This document shows, piece after piece, positions 1 to 14,700 of a stretch of DNA of 64,000 bases. This DNA comes from Sipunculus nudus (taxonomy: Eukaryota; Annelida; Sipuncula; Golfingiida; Sipunculidae). The stretch spans positions 67,176,929 to 67,240,928 of the forward strand of contig CM049312.1 of NCBI GenBank assembly GCA_026874595.1. Reading direction: 5' to 3'. Position numbers and translations under genes: made by a program. The notes beneath the pieces were generated by a model that did no database searches, was not told the DNA's origin, and saw only the letters and a list, made by a program, of their open reading frames with translations. Positions within the stretch are counted from its first letter, which is position 1; the number at the start of each line of letters is the position of its first letter.

Positions 1-1779
1 ATGGTGTTATTTGGAATACGTGACATTCTATCCATCGATACAAGATTCTTATAATAATAAGTTATATCATCAGTAACTGCAAGTTAATTCACTATTATTA
101 TAAACTAACAATTCCTTTTCTATTTTTCTTTAAATTGTTATTAAAAACCAATAAAAATTGATTAATTTATTGTTTATTGTTATGTTGTTGGTTAAAACTA
201 CTAGTTGAGTTAGGTTGGACACCTGGATCAACTGTGGCTGGCCATAAGCTGCCTTGCTGCCCAAGTATATGCCTCGCCTCAAGCGTGCATAATTTGCTGA
301 AAGTTCAACAAGGTCAACATACAGGTGACTCAAGAGTGGCTGGAGAGAGCCAAGGTCTGACATGGTCTCATAAAAACATTAATAAAAGCTACAATTTTTG
401 GCCAATTTCTTTCAGCTTTCTAAACTAAAAAGCTGAAATCCTTAAGTGTGCATGATATGAAAATTATATAAACAGAGCTCACATGAAACAAAAGGGAAAT
501 GGTCAAAGTTGGGCAAAATTTAAGGTACTAATTTTATATTTATACTAATAACTTGTAAAATTTTAAAAATTCAAAACTAATTTTGGGTATTCAATTGAAT
601 CTTGATTAAATAATGTTACATCCCTGACAAAAAATCTCTAGCTTCATCAAGCCCCTTGTTATGGGAGTAAATATATTTCTTGATTTTTTACAAAGTGCAT
701 TATGTTTGGGCCCATAACTTAAAACAATTACGCAATACTGACATCATTTCTGGCATGTGCACAGAGAATGTATAGAAAAACATGTATATTATGTATGATT
801 AAAGTCAGATCAGTGGTTTTGATATTAGGCAGTATTGAAGTGTAACAATGGGTTTTTAATTGAAAAATGAAGTTTTTTATTAATATCTCAAAGGTATTAA
901 GTCCAAGTGACCAAATTCTTGGCATGGTAGGGAATTTTGGAGACATCTAATTGTATGCCAAATTTTAGGAACTGAGAGCTTAAGCTGGGGAGCTGAGCTC
1001 TTGCAAACTGCATAACACTAGCCTGATGTAAACAATATGTTACATGGTGCTTGAAAACTTGAATAAAATCTACAGTTTTTGATCAACTGGTTTCAAATTT
1101 GTGGTGTTAACAGACAAAATGCTAACAAAAACATGCTGAGAAAATTAAATCCACAGTACTTACAGGGAAAAAACGTGCCATGGTCAAAGTTAGGCAAAAT
1201 TTAAGGTACCAATTTTTTATTTTTGTTAATATTTTAAAAAATTTAAAAGATTTTGATCTAATTTTGGGTATACAATTTAATTTTGATTAATTAAAGTTAT
1301 ATTACTTGAAAAAAAGTCCATAGCTTTAACAAGTTTTGTGTTAAGTGATGAAATATCTTTCCTGATTTTTTACAAAATGCATTATGTTCTGGCCCATAAC
1401 TTTCTTAAATTATATAATACAGACATAATTTCAGGCATGTACATAGGAACTATATAGAGGAATATTTATGGTAAATATGAGGAAAAACAGATGAGTGGTT
1501 TTGATATTAGGCAGCCCTGAAGTGTGAAAATAGGTTTTTAATAAAAAATTGAGGTTTTTCCTTAATTTCTCAAAGGAACAAAGTCGCAAAGACCCAGTTT
1601 TCGGCTTGGTAGGAGATCTTGGGGACATCTAACACTATGCCCAATTTTGGATTCCTAGGTCTTACAGTTTCAAAACGTGCCACATCTACGGACGGACGGA
1701 CGGACGGACGGACAGACGGACGGACGACGGACAATGGACCACGACTATAGCTCAGATGACTTATAGTCAGCTGAGCTAA
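1..1779 (+). repeat. Dispersed repeat, left copy of a 1.75-kb element
   Basis: Nearly matches 44952-46689 in the same orientation from its first base (ATGGTGTTATTTGGAATA..) to its end. It holds two related sub-units, each with 'GGTCAAAGTTGGGCAAAATT', 'GGGCCCATAACTT' and 'TTTTGATATTAGGCAG'. It ends in a GGAC run (about 1689-1726), then a 14-bp-stem hairpin and CTAA. The small minus-strand reading frames inside recur as diverged versions in the other copy and show no protein character. The left boundary may lie outside the window. Confidence 0.85.
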
Positions 1780-2099
1780 TAACCCAGCTCATTAAAGCAT
1801 ATCCTCATGTTTGTTTGTGTACATGATATCTCAAAGTGTGTTGGATTGATTTCAATGAAATATTAAGGGTGACTGATTGACTGATATGCTTTATTTCTCC
1901 AATAAAACTGAAGAGTACAATATATTTATTTGATGGTAACAAAATGTTAGTAATTCTGTGACTGTACTAACATCTGGTGGTATATTGCGGAGTACTAAAA
2001 CTGCTGATTCATACCTGTAGTTTATTACAAATGAGGATGTGAAATGATCACAAATCTGTGTTAATAACTACATACTCTCCTTTAATGTTTAGTTCACAA

Positions 2100-2570
2100 A
2101 TTATGCAGTAGCAGAATGTCAGGCACACCATTGCAAAAAAGTATGACAAAAGTAGGAAAAATGAGGAAAAATGTAGGAAAATGTAGGAAAAAATGCAGGA
2201 CTGGAAACAGAGAAAAGGTAGGACAAAAAGTAGGAAATGTATACTGAGAAAGTAGAAGAAAAGTAGGAAAATAGAGGGGAAAATGTAGAACAGCTTTAGG
2301 ACTGAAATCACACATACTAAAAATTATTGCTTTTTTATGAATGTGAAATAAAAACCTGATATTACTGCATGAGTACACCTTAAGCAAACATTTTTTGGCT
2401 CTCAGTTTGTTTTACTTATAATTAACAAGGACAAATTCACAGTGATGGACAGTATTTTGACACTGCATGTAACAGTGCAAAACAAAAATGTAAGAAACAG
2501 TATGAAGTTTTAAGAAAAAGTTGGGAAAAAATGACGGAGACTAAAAAATGTAAGATAACATAGGATCACT
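2100..2570. repeat. Degenerate 'gtaggaaaaat' purine-rich repeat
   Basis: Irregular copies of AAAATGTAGGAAA are spread over 2120-2300, with a looser echo at 2480-2570. The overlapping Phe/Pro/Leu-rich minus-strand frames are by-products. It lies in the intron after exon 12. Confidence 0.5.
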
Positions 2571-2620
2571 TGATGGCCTGCAGTGGGTTAACATTATCTC
2601 ATCTTGACCTTCAGACTTAC

Positions 2621-2799
2621 TTCAGGCTGCTGTTAGCATCCTCTTGACTGTCAGCCTTGGTCTGGATGCTGGCAAGCTGATCTGCTGTCTCTTTCAGTTG
2701 CTGTCGCAGCTCCTGTACCTCCTTACTGTGGATGGTTCTTGTTTCTTGAAGCTCCTTCTGTAGACGCTCCTTCACCCCCTGGTATTCTTTGGTCTTCTC
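2621..2799 (-). CDS. ITPRID-like gene, exon 12 (coiled coil; last exon visible)
   Basis: Acceptor TGTCTGTGACAG|GAG and donor CTGAA|GTAAGTC bound 179 nt reading EKTKEYQGVKERLQKELQET.. to ..SQEDANSSLK. It leaves with two spare bases, so at least one more exon must lie left of or within bases 1-2620. I did not find it within those bases. Confidence 0.87.
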
Positions 2800-5700
2800 C
2801 TGTCACAGACAATAAAGAAACCAATTTGATTATCCATCTCTCTAATAAGAATTGAGTGGTTAAAACTCTTTTGGTCGAGTGGTGATGCATATATACATCC
2901 AAAAGTGAGAGACTGAATCATTAGCAATATGGTCATAATATTACTAATTTTTTTAAGCTTTAGAGTTTATACCTCTGAGATAAGAAGTTTTACCTTAATT
3001 ATTTCATTTTTCTCCTGTTCCATTTGACGGTGTTTGTTTTCCAGTTTGTTTATCCTCTTTTCCAGACCATCCTTCTCTCCAAGCAGTTCATCCATTTTAT
3101 GTTGTTTACTATCCATTTCCTGAAGAGTAAAACAAAACTCTGATCTACATCATACTGAAACAGGAGAATATTCATTTAAAATATGTAATGAAAGAATGAT
3201 AACATGGAGGACATAAAAGCTTTACTAGTTCACCAATACACTGCAATATTTCTATCTAAATATCTCTGGGAGTACCAGATTCATTTTATGAAAGATAATA
3301 CTAGTTACTGATACTGAAACTTTTCAATATGAACTGATTTAGGAGAAATATTTATCTCAGGGGCACTCCTATGCTCCATAAACATCAGTTACACTATGCT
3401 TACCATTTTGCACCCCTGTAACCACTGCAAAAGCGTGGTTGTCCATCAGGTTTGGCCACCAGATGGTGCTGTCTCTGTGGAATTCCCTCCTGCATAATAT
3501 TTAACCAATCACTTTTCAGGTAACGGTCAATCTGCCCTGCGGTTGAAAGTGCTTGGTAGCACAGACTTTTTCAACCCCCTTTTGAATACACACAATGCAA
3601 CTGTCCCCTTTCAGGACATTCTCTATAAGAACTTGCTAGTGTGGCCTGAGGTCAGTTATCTCCCACTGTTTGCAAATTTCATCTCTTGCAGTCCAGCACA
3701 ACAAGCTCCACATGGACACAGCCATCTTTGTTTACACGCTGTGCCAATCAGATTTTGTTCTATGGAGAATCTGGTTTGCTGAGTGTTTCCCGATGAGCAC
3801 CTGGTGGCTACACCTGTAGGATCCTTCAATTTCTCACAGCGTGCGACTCGAAGATCCCGGGGGATCACTTGCTGTGTTCACAGTGGGGCACTCTTAAGTG
3901 CATGGAACCATTTTTGCACCATTCCTCTGTGGCCACACCTTGGAAATACCTGTCTTTTTTATCTTAAAGCACTGGAAGTGATGCAAAGTGTGTCCTAAGG
4001 GGGGCCATTTTCTGTATCTTGCCATAAATCAGGAGTTATTTGAAATCATTTCATGAAATTGTTTATATTTCCCTCCTTTTGTCTTCAGTGTTTGTGATTT
4101 GTGAAACATTTAGCATTTTTACAACTGATATTTTCTGTATTATGTTAATGACCAGTTTTTTATTTGAAAATGCTTGTTTCACTTTGATTATTGTTTTGAT
4201 TATTGGGTATTGTATATGTTTTGTATTAATTATAATTTGTGTATTTAAATACATCTTTTTTTACAGACAGGAGAACATGTTTCATAAACCATAATGGCTA
4301 CTATGTAATCCTGTTAAAATAAATATGTTTAAATTAAAGATTGATATATGACAACACTACCTATCAGGAACTATATCCCAGTATATCCAGCAGAAAAACC
4401 TGCAGCACCATCTATCATAATTGGAATGAAACTGGTCTTCAAGTGCATCACAATGAATGGAAAATCCTAGTGGACTACCAAACAAATGCTGCTTGAAAAT
4501 AGGTGTTTTTATATATACTGAAAATCTGTTAATAAGAAATATGACATACCTCTTGCATCTCTTCGATGCGCTTTCGATGACGTTTCTGTTCTGTTAAAAA
4601 GTTCTCTTTTGTTGAAATCAGCTGATGCTCCAGCTCTTGTTTCTCCACTTCCATAGTCTCTTTGCTGCGGAGCTTGGCTTTCAGTTCATCTCGTTCTAGG
4701 GTCATCTTTACAATCTGCAAAGTGCATATATGACAAATAATTGGTTAATTCAGCATGAGCCGGCAAACTTTTTATATAGTAGTATACATATATATGTACT
4801 ACTCTGTCCATAGAATGAACAGATAACTACTCTACCCATATGCTGATTACTAATAATTATTACTGTGAAACCTCACAATTACAGACACTGGAAGGACCTG
4901 GAGTTTTGCTGTAATAAAGAAGCGCCCATATTAGAGAAGTTACAGATGTCTAAATCAAATAATGTTATGACAACCCCATGCATCCATAAACCACAGGTGT
5001 CTATAAAAGAGAAATATTCATAATAGAGAGGTGTCTATAATATAGCGGTGTCCATGAAAGGAGGTGCCCATAATAGTGTTCATAATAAGAAGGTACTCAT
5101 AATACAGAGATGTCCATAACAGAAAGATGATGAAAACAGAAAGATGCCAATAATATGGTGGTGTAGATAATATGGAGGTGTCCATCATAGGTAGCCCGAT
5201 TTAATCAGACTCAATATTATTCGGCCATATATTGAGTCCGACAGCTATATGGTTAGTTTATATACAATATAAGCCACTGAATATGCAAGCAATATGTTGC
5301 ATCTTTTCTGACTGCCTGTTTACTACAACAAGACACATGATTAAACCATTTTAACACCAATAAGTATGTGTTTCATGGTTTCGACAGCAAAGAAAATTAA
5401 ATTTTGATCATCATTTTTATACCTTTACTGACCTTTAAACCAGAGGCATATCAGCAAGTTTAGTGGGGACAGAGGAGAACAGTTATATGGGCGCACTTGA
5501 AGACCCCATTCAGAGCCTCACTGACTCGAAGGACTGAGAGCCAGAACTTTGTTACAATTTGTTTAAAACAGGCCCAGCTTTGAAGTGTGATGTGCTGACA
5601 TGGGGTTTTAGACACCTTTATATACTGATTACAAAGGGTTTGGGTGGTGTATAGTTTTATATTGTAGAAACTCTAACTGTATGGCTATCAGACTCAATAT

Positions 5701-8700
5701 ATGGCAGGGCCTAATAATATTGAGTTCAATTAAATTGGGCTACATCAAAGATAGTCCCTATTAGGCATTGTCCATAATAGTACAGGTGTGCATATATTAG
5801 GTTTCACTGTAACATAATAAAATAATATACCAGTACATAGCATTAAACCAGGATAACGTTAAACTCTGAGCGTTACCTCTTCCTTGTTGAGGGATATCTT
5901 CTTCTCCTCCTCCTCTGTGGCCTTGTCATGCGCACGGTCGATACTTTCTTCAACCTCGTTCAACTCTTCCCTTCTTCGTGAGATTTCAGCTGTCAAATGT
6001 TCGAGCTCCTTGTTGGCTGAGTCTCTTTTGAATTCTGCGAGCATTAGCTGGGTTCTGCCAAAACAGTCAGAAAACACAAAATAAAATTGTCCTAATCCAT
6101 TAAACATAAAACTAAGTTATATTTGGGATTGTTTACATATGTATTTATGTATGTTGTTTCATAAAATATAATCAAGCTGATACATGATGGTGACCAATCA
6201 AATCAGTAAACAGCTAGTACAAAGAGTCAAAACTTTCATATGCAGCATGATCAAGAACACATTCACTGGATTCTACAGGATTTATTTTGCTCTATCAATT
6301 AATAATACAAGACCATTAATCTAAAAATAGCAACAGTTTGTTTTCAGTAGAAGGCAAAGGAAACTTATATGAACCCTCTGCTTGGTTCAGTTGCCTTGTT
6401 TATAAAATAGCTGATAGATAAAGCAAGGTCTCTGTAAGTGTAGCTCTTATAGCCTTGCTTATATAAATATGGGTAGATGACATCATTTTCAGCATGCCAA
6501 GGTACATCACTAATGCCTCTTGGTGTAAAACTAGCAACACAGAGATTTTTGCATGGGTAAATCAAAAACATTTTCAGATTAAATTAAAGTTCTAATTAAT
6601 CCTTCAGGGCTAGCAGTCTTGCCTGGTAATTGTCACGTGACCTGTCACCTGACACATTCAAGTGATCTTCAATATTTGTATATGTTCATGATGTTTGCAG
6701 GCGGCATACCCTGCAGTTTGTTAAACTGTCTGTTCATTAAATAATTCTACCTTTCATAGTATTAAAATGACATTAAAACATCTATACTGTGTTGATGGTG
6801 TTTAGCCGCAAGCATAAATGCTAATGAGCTAGCTGTTCCCAATGGCAACCAATGGTTAATCAACAAAAGTTTTGATTTCAATACTCAGTGTTATCATCAT
6901 ACACAGCCAGGGGAGAAATGTCTGACATTCAATTTAAGATGCAAACTGTTGCTGCAGGGCTTTCACCAATGGCAAAGGATACTAATGAAGTCAATAATGA
7001 TTTCGATCTCAACATCATCATAACAGAACAAGCAAGAGTCACATTCCTTTATCTAGATGATGTGTAACGTGATGTGTCATGTTTGCTCAAGGCGGTGATG
7101 GTACTAACAGTTCAATCAATGTATAGATCTACAGCATCAGATGAGGTTACTGTTTTGCTTCAGGTCCATTGTGTGCAAATCCAACTCTGACATGCAACAG
7201 GGTCCATACACTTTGATACATCGAAATTTCATAAAGCTTATTACTTTTACATGAATAATGGTAATTTATTCATAGTTATCTATTCTCCGTACAGAAAAAA
7301 AATAATTACTTTTTGAGTTATGTCAGAACTGAATTGTGCGTAATTAATCATTTATCCATACCAAACATTTTATCACTGTAAATTATATTTGATTGTATAC
7401 GAAAAAATGACAGAACTGATAAGGAATATCTAGGTTGTCCATGACTTTTTCATGAATTTGGACATATTCTTAAATTCATCTTTCTTTTCCAGGACAATCT
7501 TAACATTAAGCGATGACTGATGAATTACAAAACAAATACATGTGAACTCACAAACCAAAGTGTAAATCCGTCTCTATGACAACAAGTCATTTCCTAGCTG
7601 TTTTGCTTTAAAGTTGGTTTTCTTCCAATAATCTATATGAGCCATGCCTGGGTTCATTTGGTCAGAGTTTCAACAAACATGCAGGGGGATTTCCAGTGTT
7701 GAATTAGAAGGGACCTTTTTAATACAGGGTAGGTTTTGTTAAAAAGTATTCTAAAATAGGTAATCATGATTGGTCTGGTTTATGTCAAATGACAGTGTTC
7801 TTGAAGCCAAAAGGCATAAAAAATAATGAAAATATTGCACCCTCATGCAGCATTACCAGTGCGGTCCTCGAAAGAAGATGAAAAAAAAGGCACTCTGATG
7901 TTATTGAATGTAAACGAGCCTAAATGGTGTAAGTTAAGATCCTGATCAGAGGTCTTTGTATGGAGAACATGATCACTGCATTTACATGTTACAGATATTA
8001 GAGCCATATATATATATATATCTACTATCAATATTCACCATTTTGCTATGATACAATTGGGCAGCAATGTTACTAGCTTTCTTTATTTGCTCTGAATTAG
8101 AGCAAAATAACTTCTCTGCTATGCCATAATGTAAGAGATTTTGTAAATATTGCAGTTTTCTTCATATGCAGATGATTTCCTTGACATTTGCAAAAGGGTT
8201 AAATACACAGTAAAGAACCCTTCCTGACGACATCAGCTTATGAAGTCATTTAAACAATTAATTTACCTTTATTAAGATAGAGAATTTGCTTTACCACTGA
8301 TCAGCAAACTTTCTTTGTAAGTAATTGGAGCGGAACGAAATCACTGATAATGCTTAAAAAACTGAGTTAATTTTTTCATGTTAACAGATTCCAGGTAAAA
8401 ATGCAAATAGATTATTAAATGGGAAAATCATCAGGTTTTATTCATATTCATGAATAACTTTCATCACACTCTATTAGTTTCTGGTGATATGTGTAAAGAA
8501 ACCGTTACAAAGCACCAAACAATGAAATATTATAACATTTGAACCTCACAAACATGGAGGGTTGTAACTACAGTCTGTAACATTCCCTAACATCAAATAT
8601 GGCAATAACAGCAAAGGAAACTCAACCATGAGGTTAATCAATATATCAATGAATCATGTCCCGCCAACTCCATGAACCATCCTAAGATACACCAACGGTT

Positions 8701-11700
8701 GCATTGTCCTTTTTTTAAAATGATTTTTGTTAGAGGTAACAGCCTCTGTTTTGTTAATGGTTTCTGAACTAATTATATACATCAGAATTCCATTTCAGTT
8801 TCAGACTACATGAAAGGGGCCAGTGGCACATGCTTCCTCTCGTTTTATGTCCTGGTGTTAACAAGGCCCGGTGACTTCCACACCTGCCAGCCATGGTTGT
8901 GTGATCATGTCTCCAAAATTGCTGTGTCCTTCCACTGAGGAACCCCTTTGAGAGTGAAACATGGCTATTGGGCACGCCCTTCCCATTGAGCCTACAGATT
9001 GCCTACCCTAGGCTTGGGACAACTGTGAAAAATCTCATCCCCTTGACTGAGATTTGAACTCATGATCAGCTGGCTGTGAGCCCTTTGATCTACCCCTACA
9101 CCAATGGAAATCATTATCCTTGATATGCATCATTAAATGCAACTTACATGACCTTTCCTGGTCACAATGGATTAATTACCACATCACAGCGATACCCTGG
9201 ATAATATAAGTACACTGAGTTTGAACTAGAACATACTTTTTTAAACCAGGAGTACCATGAAATATAATTACTTTGATTCACAAAAGCAAAAAATCTTGTT
9301 TTACAATCAATACATGACATTTTGGTATAAACTGTACCAAACAAGGTCATGAAAGATAGTAAAACATTATAGTTAAAATGCACACAATAACCTTGGTAAT
9401 ATAAAGAAGGTGCCATGGGTCATGGCAATTTGCTACAGATACCCTGCACTCACAAGATCCAACAAAACACTATGCCAGCAAAATCAGCCATTATACCTGA
9501 ATTTCAAACCCTGGTCATATGACCAACATTTGCAGAAAATTTGGTGATGCTAGCTCCTGCTATTCCTGAGACACCATGGGTTAACATGCAGATGAGAAAT
9601 AATATACAACTTTCAACCAATTTCCCTTGAGGATTTAAATCATATTGTGGGCACTTGTTTTAATGGTGGTTCTTGATAATAATAATAATAATGTTAATAT
9701 TTTAGATATCAGTTTCAAAGAGTCCTTACAAATTCATGAAAATTCAATATGTTGAATGTATGAACCGTGACAAAGGAAGTACTTAAGAGTGTATATTAAG
9801 TGCACCATCTACAAATCAATGCAAGACAATACGCCCCAAGGAGTATCCTTTATCACCTCCTTGATTAGAGAGTACCACACACGGATATTAACAGTTGTGA
9901 AGGTGATCAATAAAGCCCACAGGTGGTTTGTGACACAACAGGTTTATCGCCATGACAACATTAGTATTACCTTGCTTCCTCAGCTTTCATCCGGTTGTCT
10001 TTAATCTGCCGCTCAGTTTGACGAATATCTTCCTTGTTTTGTTTCAGCGTGTCGTGTAAAGACTTCAGTTCCCGCAGGGCACTCTGCAACAGTAAATAGG
10101 AAAGAAATCCATCAGACATAATTCTCTGCCGCATGTTTTTTCTTGTATGTGTATTACAAACAAATATACTATGTTTCTTACTCTAGGTCTGTTTGTAAGT
10201 ACCATCACTGAAAACTGTTTAAAGTATACTGTTTTTTTAGAAATGGTGTTTAATTTATATGATAATATGATATTTCTGATAATATATGACAATTTCACCA
10301 ACTTCTTTGCAATACATGTGAAAATTAAGACAAGAGTTCAAACCCTAATTATATATATATATATATATATATAAATTTACCTTAAAATTAACAAATGAAA
10401 CCTGTTATTTGTGATAATGAATAAAAAGGTACATACTTAAACCCTGATTAATACCAAACAAACACTGCAAGTAACATGTGCAGACTATTAATTTTGTTAA
10501 TAATGTAGCTAATATGAAAATGTCCATTTTGACATACTGTGTAGTTGTCAGACAATTTGGCAGGTTAAAATATTTCATAAGAGAAGTCTCTCTATGAGGA
10601 AGTATTGCTGACACAAAAAAAGAGTGTCTAGTATTCACAAAGTCTACACACTTAAACACACACATATATATTATTTTCAGAAAAAATGGGTCACCTGTCA
10701 CCTGTATTATGGATCATGTGACCATCAAATGTATGTTACTTCATACACACATCTATCTCAGAGTCACAAATCCACAGCTCTGCCCACATGTAATCAGTAC
10801 TTGTTGTTCAATACAGATCCAGTTTCAAAGACTGCAATCCTTCATCAATGGATGATGTCACCTAGCAACAGCACTGCACTGCCTCATTAATAGGATCCCA
10901 GGTATGCGAAAATAAAGGATGTCCTTTTTTCCATTGATCAACATCATGATGGGTGTTAAATGCAGATGAAGTTGATTTGTTCGATTTATATTTTCAATAA
11001 GGTAAACCAGGTGTCCCTGAGTTCTTCCTGCCCAGTCTTCGAACTGGATGTACATGCATTATTTACAAATACAGAGTTTTTGACCAGTAATAGGTGCCAA
11101 AATGTGATATCCCTGATAACTGGTAGATTGGTCTCATGCAATTAGAGCTTATCCTTGAGGCAAAGTCAGTTCCAAAGCCAAATCAGGCACGAGTCCAGAT
11201 AATCACATGACCCAGGGAAAACCAAGCGACAACTAGTCACATGACCCAGACAAAGAGAAGTGATAGTCACGTTAACCAGACAAAGCCAGGTGATAGTCAT
11301 GTGACCCAGCGAAAGTCAGATGACAGTCATGTAACCCGGCAATGTCAGGTGATAATCACGTGACCCAGGCAAAGCCAGGTGGTAGTCATGTGACCAAGCA
11401 AAGTCAGATGACAGTCATGTAAGCCAGGCAAAGTCAGGTGATAATCACGTGACCCAGGCAAAGCCAGGTGGTAGTCATGTGACCAAGCAAAGTCAGGATA
11501 TAGTCATGTAACCCGGCAATGTCAGGTGATAATCACGTGACCCAGGCAAAGCCAGGTGGTAGTCATGTGACCAAGCAAAGTCAGGTGATAGTCATGTAAC
11601 CCGGCAATGTCAGGTGATAATCACGTGACCCAGGCAAAGCCAGGTGGTAGTCATGTGACCAAGCCAAAGCCAGGTGATTATAGTCACATGTGATCCAGGT

Positions 11701-14700
11701 AAAGAGAGGTGATAGTCACATGTAAACCAGGCAAGGTCAGGTGATATAGTCATGTAACCCAAGCATAACCAGGTGATAGTCACTTGACCGAGGCATAGAC
11801 AGGTTATAGTCATGTGACCCAAGCAAAATCAGGTGTTAGTCGCGTACTAACACCATGACCCATACAGGCAAAGACAGGTGATAGTCATGTGACTAAAACC
11901 AAAGTCAGGTGATAGTCACATGACCCAGGCAATGTCAGGTGAGTTATATGACTCAGGTGAAGTCAGAAAATAAATTAAATATAGTTATTATTTAAGATTC
12001 AAGCATCTGTTGTAGCATGTTTGAATATATTTATTTAACATATTTATTTAACATATTGTTACTGCAAGAAATTTTACATACCAAGACAATTGCTAGAACA
12101 TTATTATGTCAGAATAGCTAAGAGTAGTTGTTATTTTCACAATTGAAGCAATGGCAAAATACACAAAGCAAAGTGAAGTGAAAATAAAATTAGCTAAACT
12201 ACTTAATTATATTATAAAAAGAAGAAAACAAATATACATACATATATATATTATATATATATATATATATTGAAAGTAAAGCAAGAATGAATGAAGTATG
12301 CAAAAATCTGCAGGCAGGAAGGGCAATATATATACAAGGCATATATTTCATGGTGTTTTATTTGAGATTGGGGCTTGATTATTGGGGATTCACTCTGCAT
12401 GAAAATTTAATTGTCCAAAGATCCATTGTTAACAGGCTGCTTTTATTCTTTGTTATTTTACCAGGTCTTTTTTTGGTGGGGTGGGTAACTTCAGTAATTA
12501 CAGAACTTTAACTGAATGCTTGCATCAATAGATGCAAAGATTGTCAAATCAGGCTATATAAATATGAAGAAGATTAAAAAGGCAAAGAATGTCAGAAGTC
12601 TATTGTCCACTGTTGAGTGAACAATGTAATACTTGGTTTATGATTTAACCATGGGAATGAATAAAATTTGATCTGATGAGCAAAAAATTTCAATATCAAA
12701 TACACATTTTCCTTTAAGTTTCTCCTGGTGACAATGTTTCCACAGAGTTTATCTCCAAATGTAATGATGCTATCATTCCTTAAAACTTTCTTCTTTCAAA
12801 TCAGTTTTATTTCACGAAAGCAGCTTGCAACAAAACTGAACTTATCCAGCATAGCTCACACTGGTTTTTGGTATTACTAATTTTATTAACACTGCGGACT
12901 TGAAACATTCCATTTGCATAGTAAAACCATATGTTAAGTCTCAGTTGGAGGGACCAAAAGAGAAAAAAAGTGAGGACATTGTGATTAAATTCAAGACAAG
13001 GATTAATATTTATATATATTTATATATATTATTTTATTATATAGTTACACCATGCCAAGTCTCAGCTGAAGTGACAAAAAGAAAAAAAGTTTGGACTTCG
13101 TGATAAATTACAAACAGACTTTTGGAATGTCTTCATCTAGGCAATTTACAATGAAAAAAAATTAGCTCAGGTGGTATTTGCCTCAAACGCTTGCAATCTG
13201 TGAAAGCAATGGGACTTTGGAGTGACATTTTTTTTTAACTCAGAGGGCCCTGCTGGACTGCATTCGATCTGTTGAATATTCATGCACACAAAGCCAATCA
13301 AAGACTGGGTATATATACAGCTGCCCAGTACCAACCTTCTTTTGTTGGACGACTTTCTGTACTTCATCGGGTGAACCCACATCTTGATTTTCTATCACAG
13401 TATCATTGGAGGCCTGCAAATTTATATTTCTTATGCATGACCTTGGAAATTTACATAATTTATCCATAAATTTTGTATTGTTTTATGCATAACTGATTCA
13501 TTTGCATAATGTATGCAAATTATTATTAATTATTTATGCACAGTTCATGAATTTGCCTATTTTGTTGACTTATTAAGTTTGCATAATTACTGCCTAATTG
13601 ATTGTCAAAAATATTTGTTTTAATTGACTATTTTTTTCCAATTAGGAAAGTCAATGATTATGACTCCTAATTTTTTTTAATAAGCATTTTTTACAGTGTT
13701 GAAACAGGAGGCTGTGGTTGCAATTTTTTTAGATTTCTAGGCATGCACTTGTGTCTTTTTTATGTAACAGCTTTTGGATTTCTCTCATTGATATTTGGTG
13801 AAAAAACTGGCATGACAGAGATTCAGTGCTTCAGCAAATTGATCTATCTTTAGAAGACTCTGGATGGTAACCAGTGCATATAATGCTTTAAGAAGCTGGT
13901 CCTCAATTACTTTTCTAAATCAGTTCTCCTGTCCATTTAGAGATTGTGTAGGCATAAATAGCTTTTGATCCCACGTCTCATGAATTCACTGCTCACATCC
14001 TCCCACTGTCAAGGTGTGGCTCCATTGATCATGACACATGAACTTTATGCTAATTAATACCACTGCCCACCACATAGACTTTTTGAATCACTGTATGGCG
14101 TCAAAGTCTGTGTTATATATAAGCTTGCAAAGGAAATTTCCACTCTTATTATTGATTATTGTTAAAGAAATCATCAAGTGTCCAAGGTCATGAAGTAAAC
14201 ATTACATGGGTTGGTAAATCAGAAAAGATTCCACAAAAATTAAATCTGAATAAAGATTTAGATAATTTACTCTCAAGGTTGGCATTTTGTTTCTTTATAT
14301 TTTACATGTTGCTCAAAGGAGTTCATGTTTCTCTCTACATTTGACATAACAGAAAAGGAACTTTTACTTGATAGTGTTAAATGATGTTGGGGTAAAATTG
14401 TGCAGCAGAAATACCCATGCCCTATTTGAACCCATCAGATACAAGTGAAAAACAGTATTGGACCTAGATCTGAATATAAATGCAACCACAGATTCCTAAA
14501 GTTTGTGATAAAACTGATAATCATACTGTTATATATATATATAAGATATTAAACCTTGCAACAAATAAATGACACTGTTGAAAAGGAGTAAGAGAAAATG
14601 ATAAAATTGCACAACTTTTCACGAAATGTTACTTTGTGTAATTCTTTTTGCTTTTTCTGAAAAAAAAAGCAATGAATACCTCCCCCCAAAAATTTATAAT

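Noticed and set aside
728-1628. Short minus-strand frames in the 1-1779 repeat (mirrored at 45644-46542)
   Set aside because: They recur only because the repeat is duplicated; the copies differ by frame-breaking indels and missense changes with no sign of selection.
3455-3470. CTCF-like site CCACCAGATGGT
   Set aside because: A partial match to the vertebrate consensus, expected by chance in 64 kb; no supporting context.
11180-11960. CRISPR-like array
   Set aside because: The units are contiguous diverged tandem copies without unique spacers, in a eukaryotic intron; it is a minisatellite.
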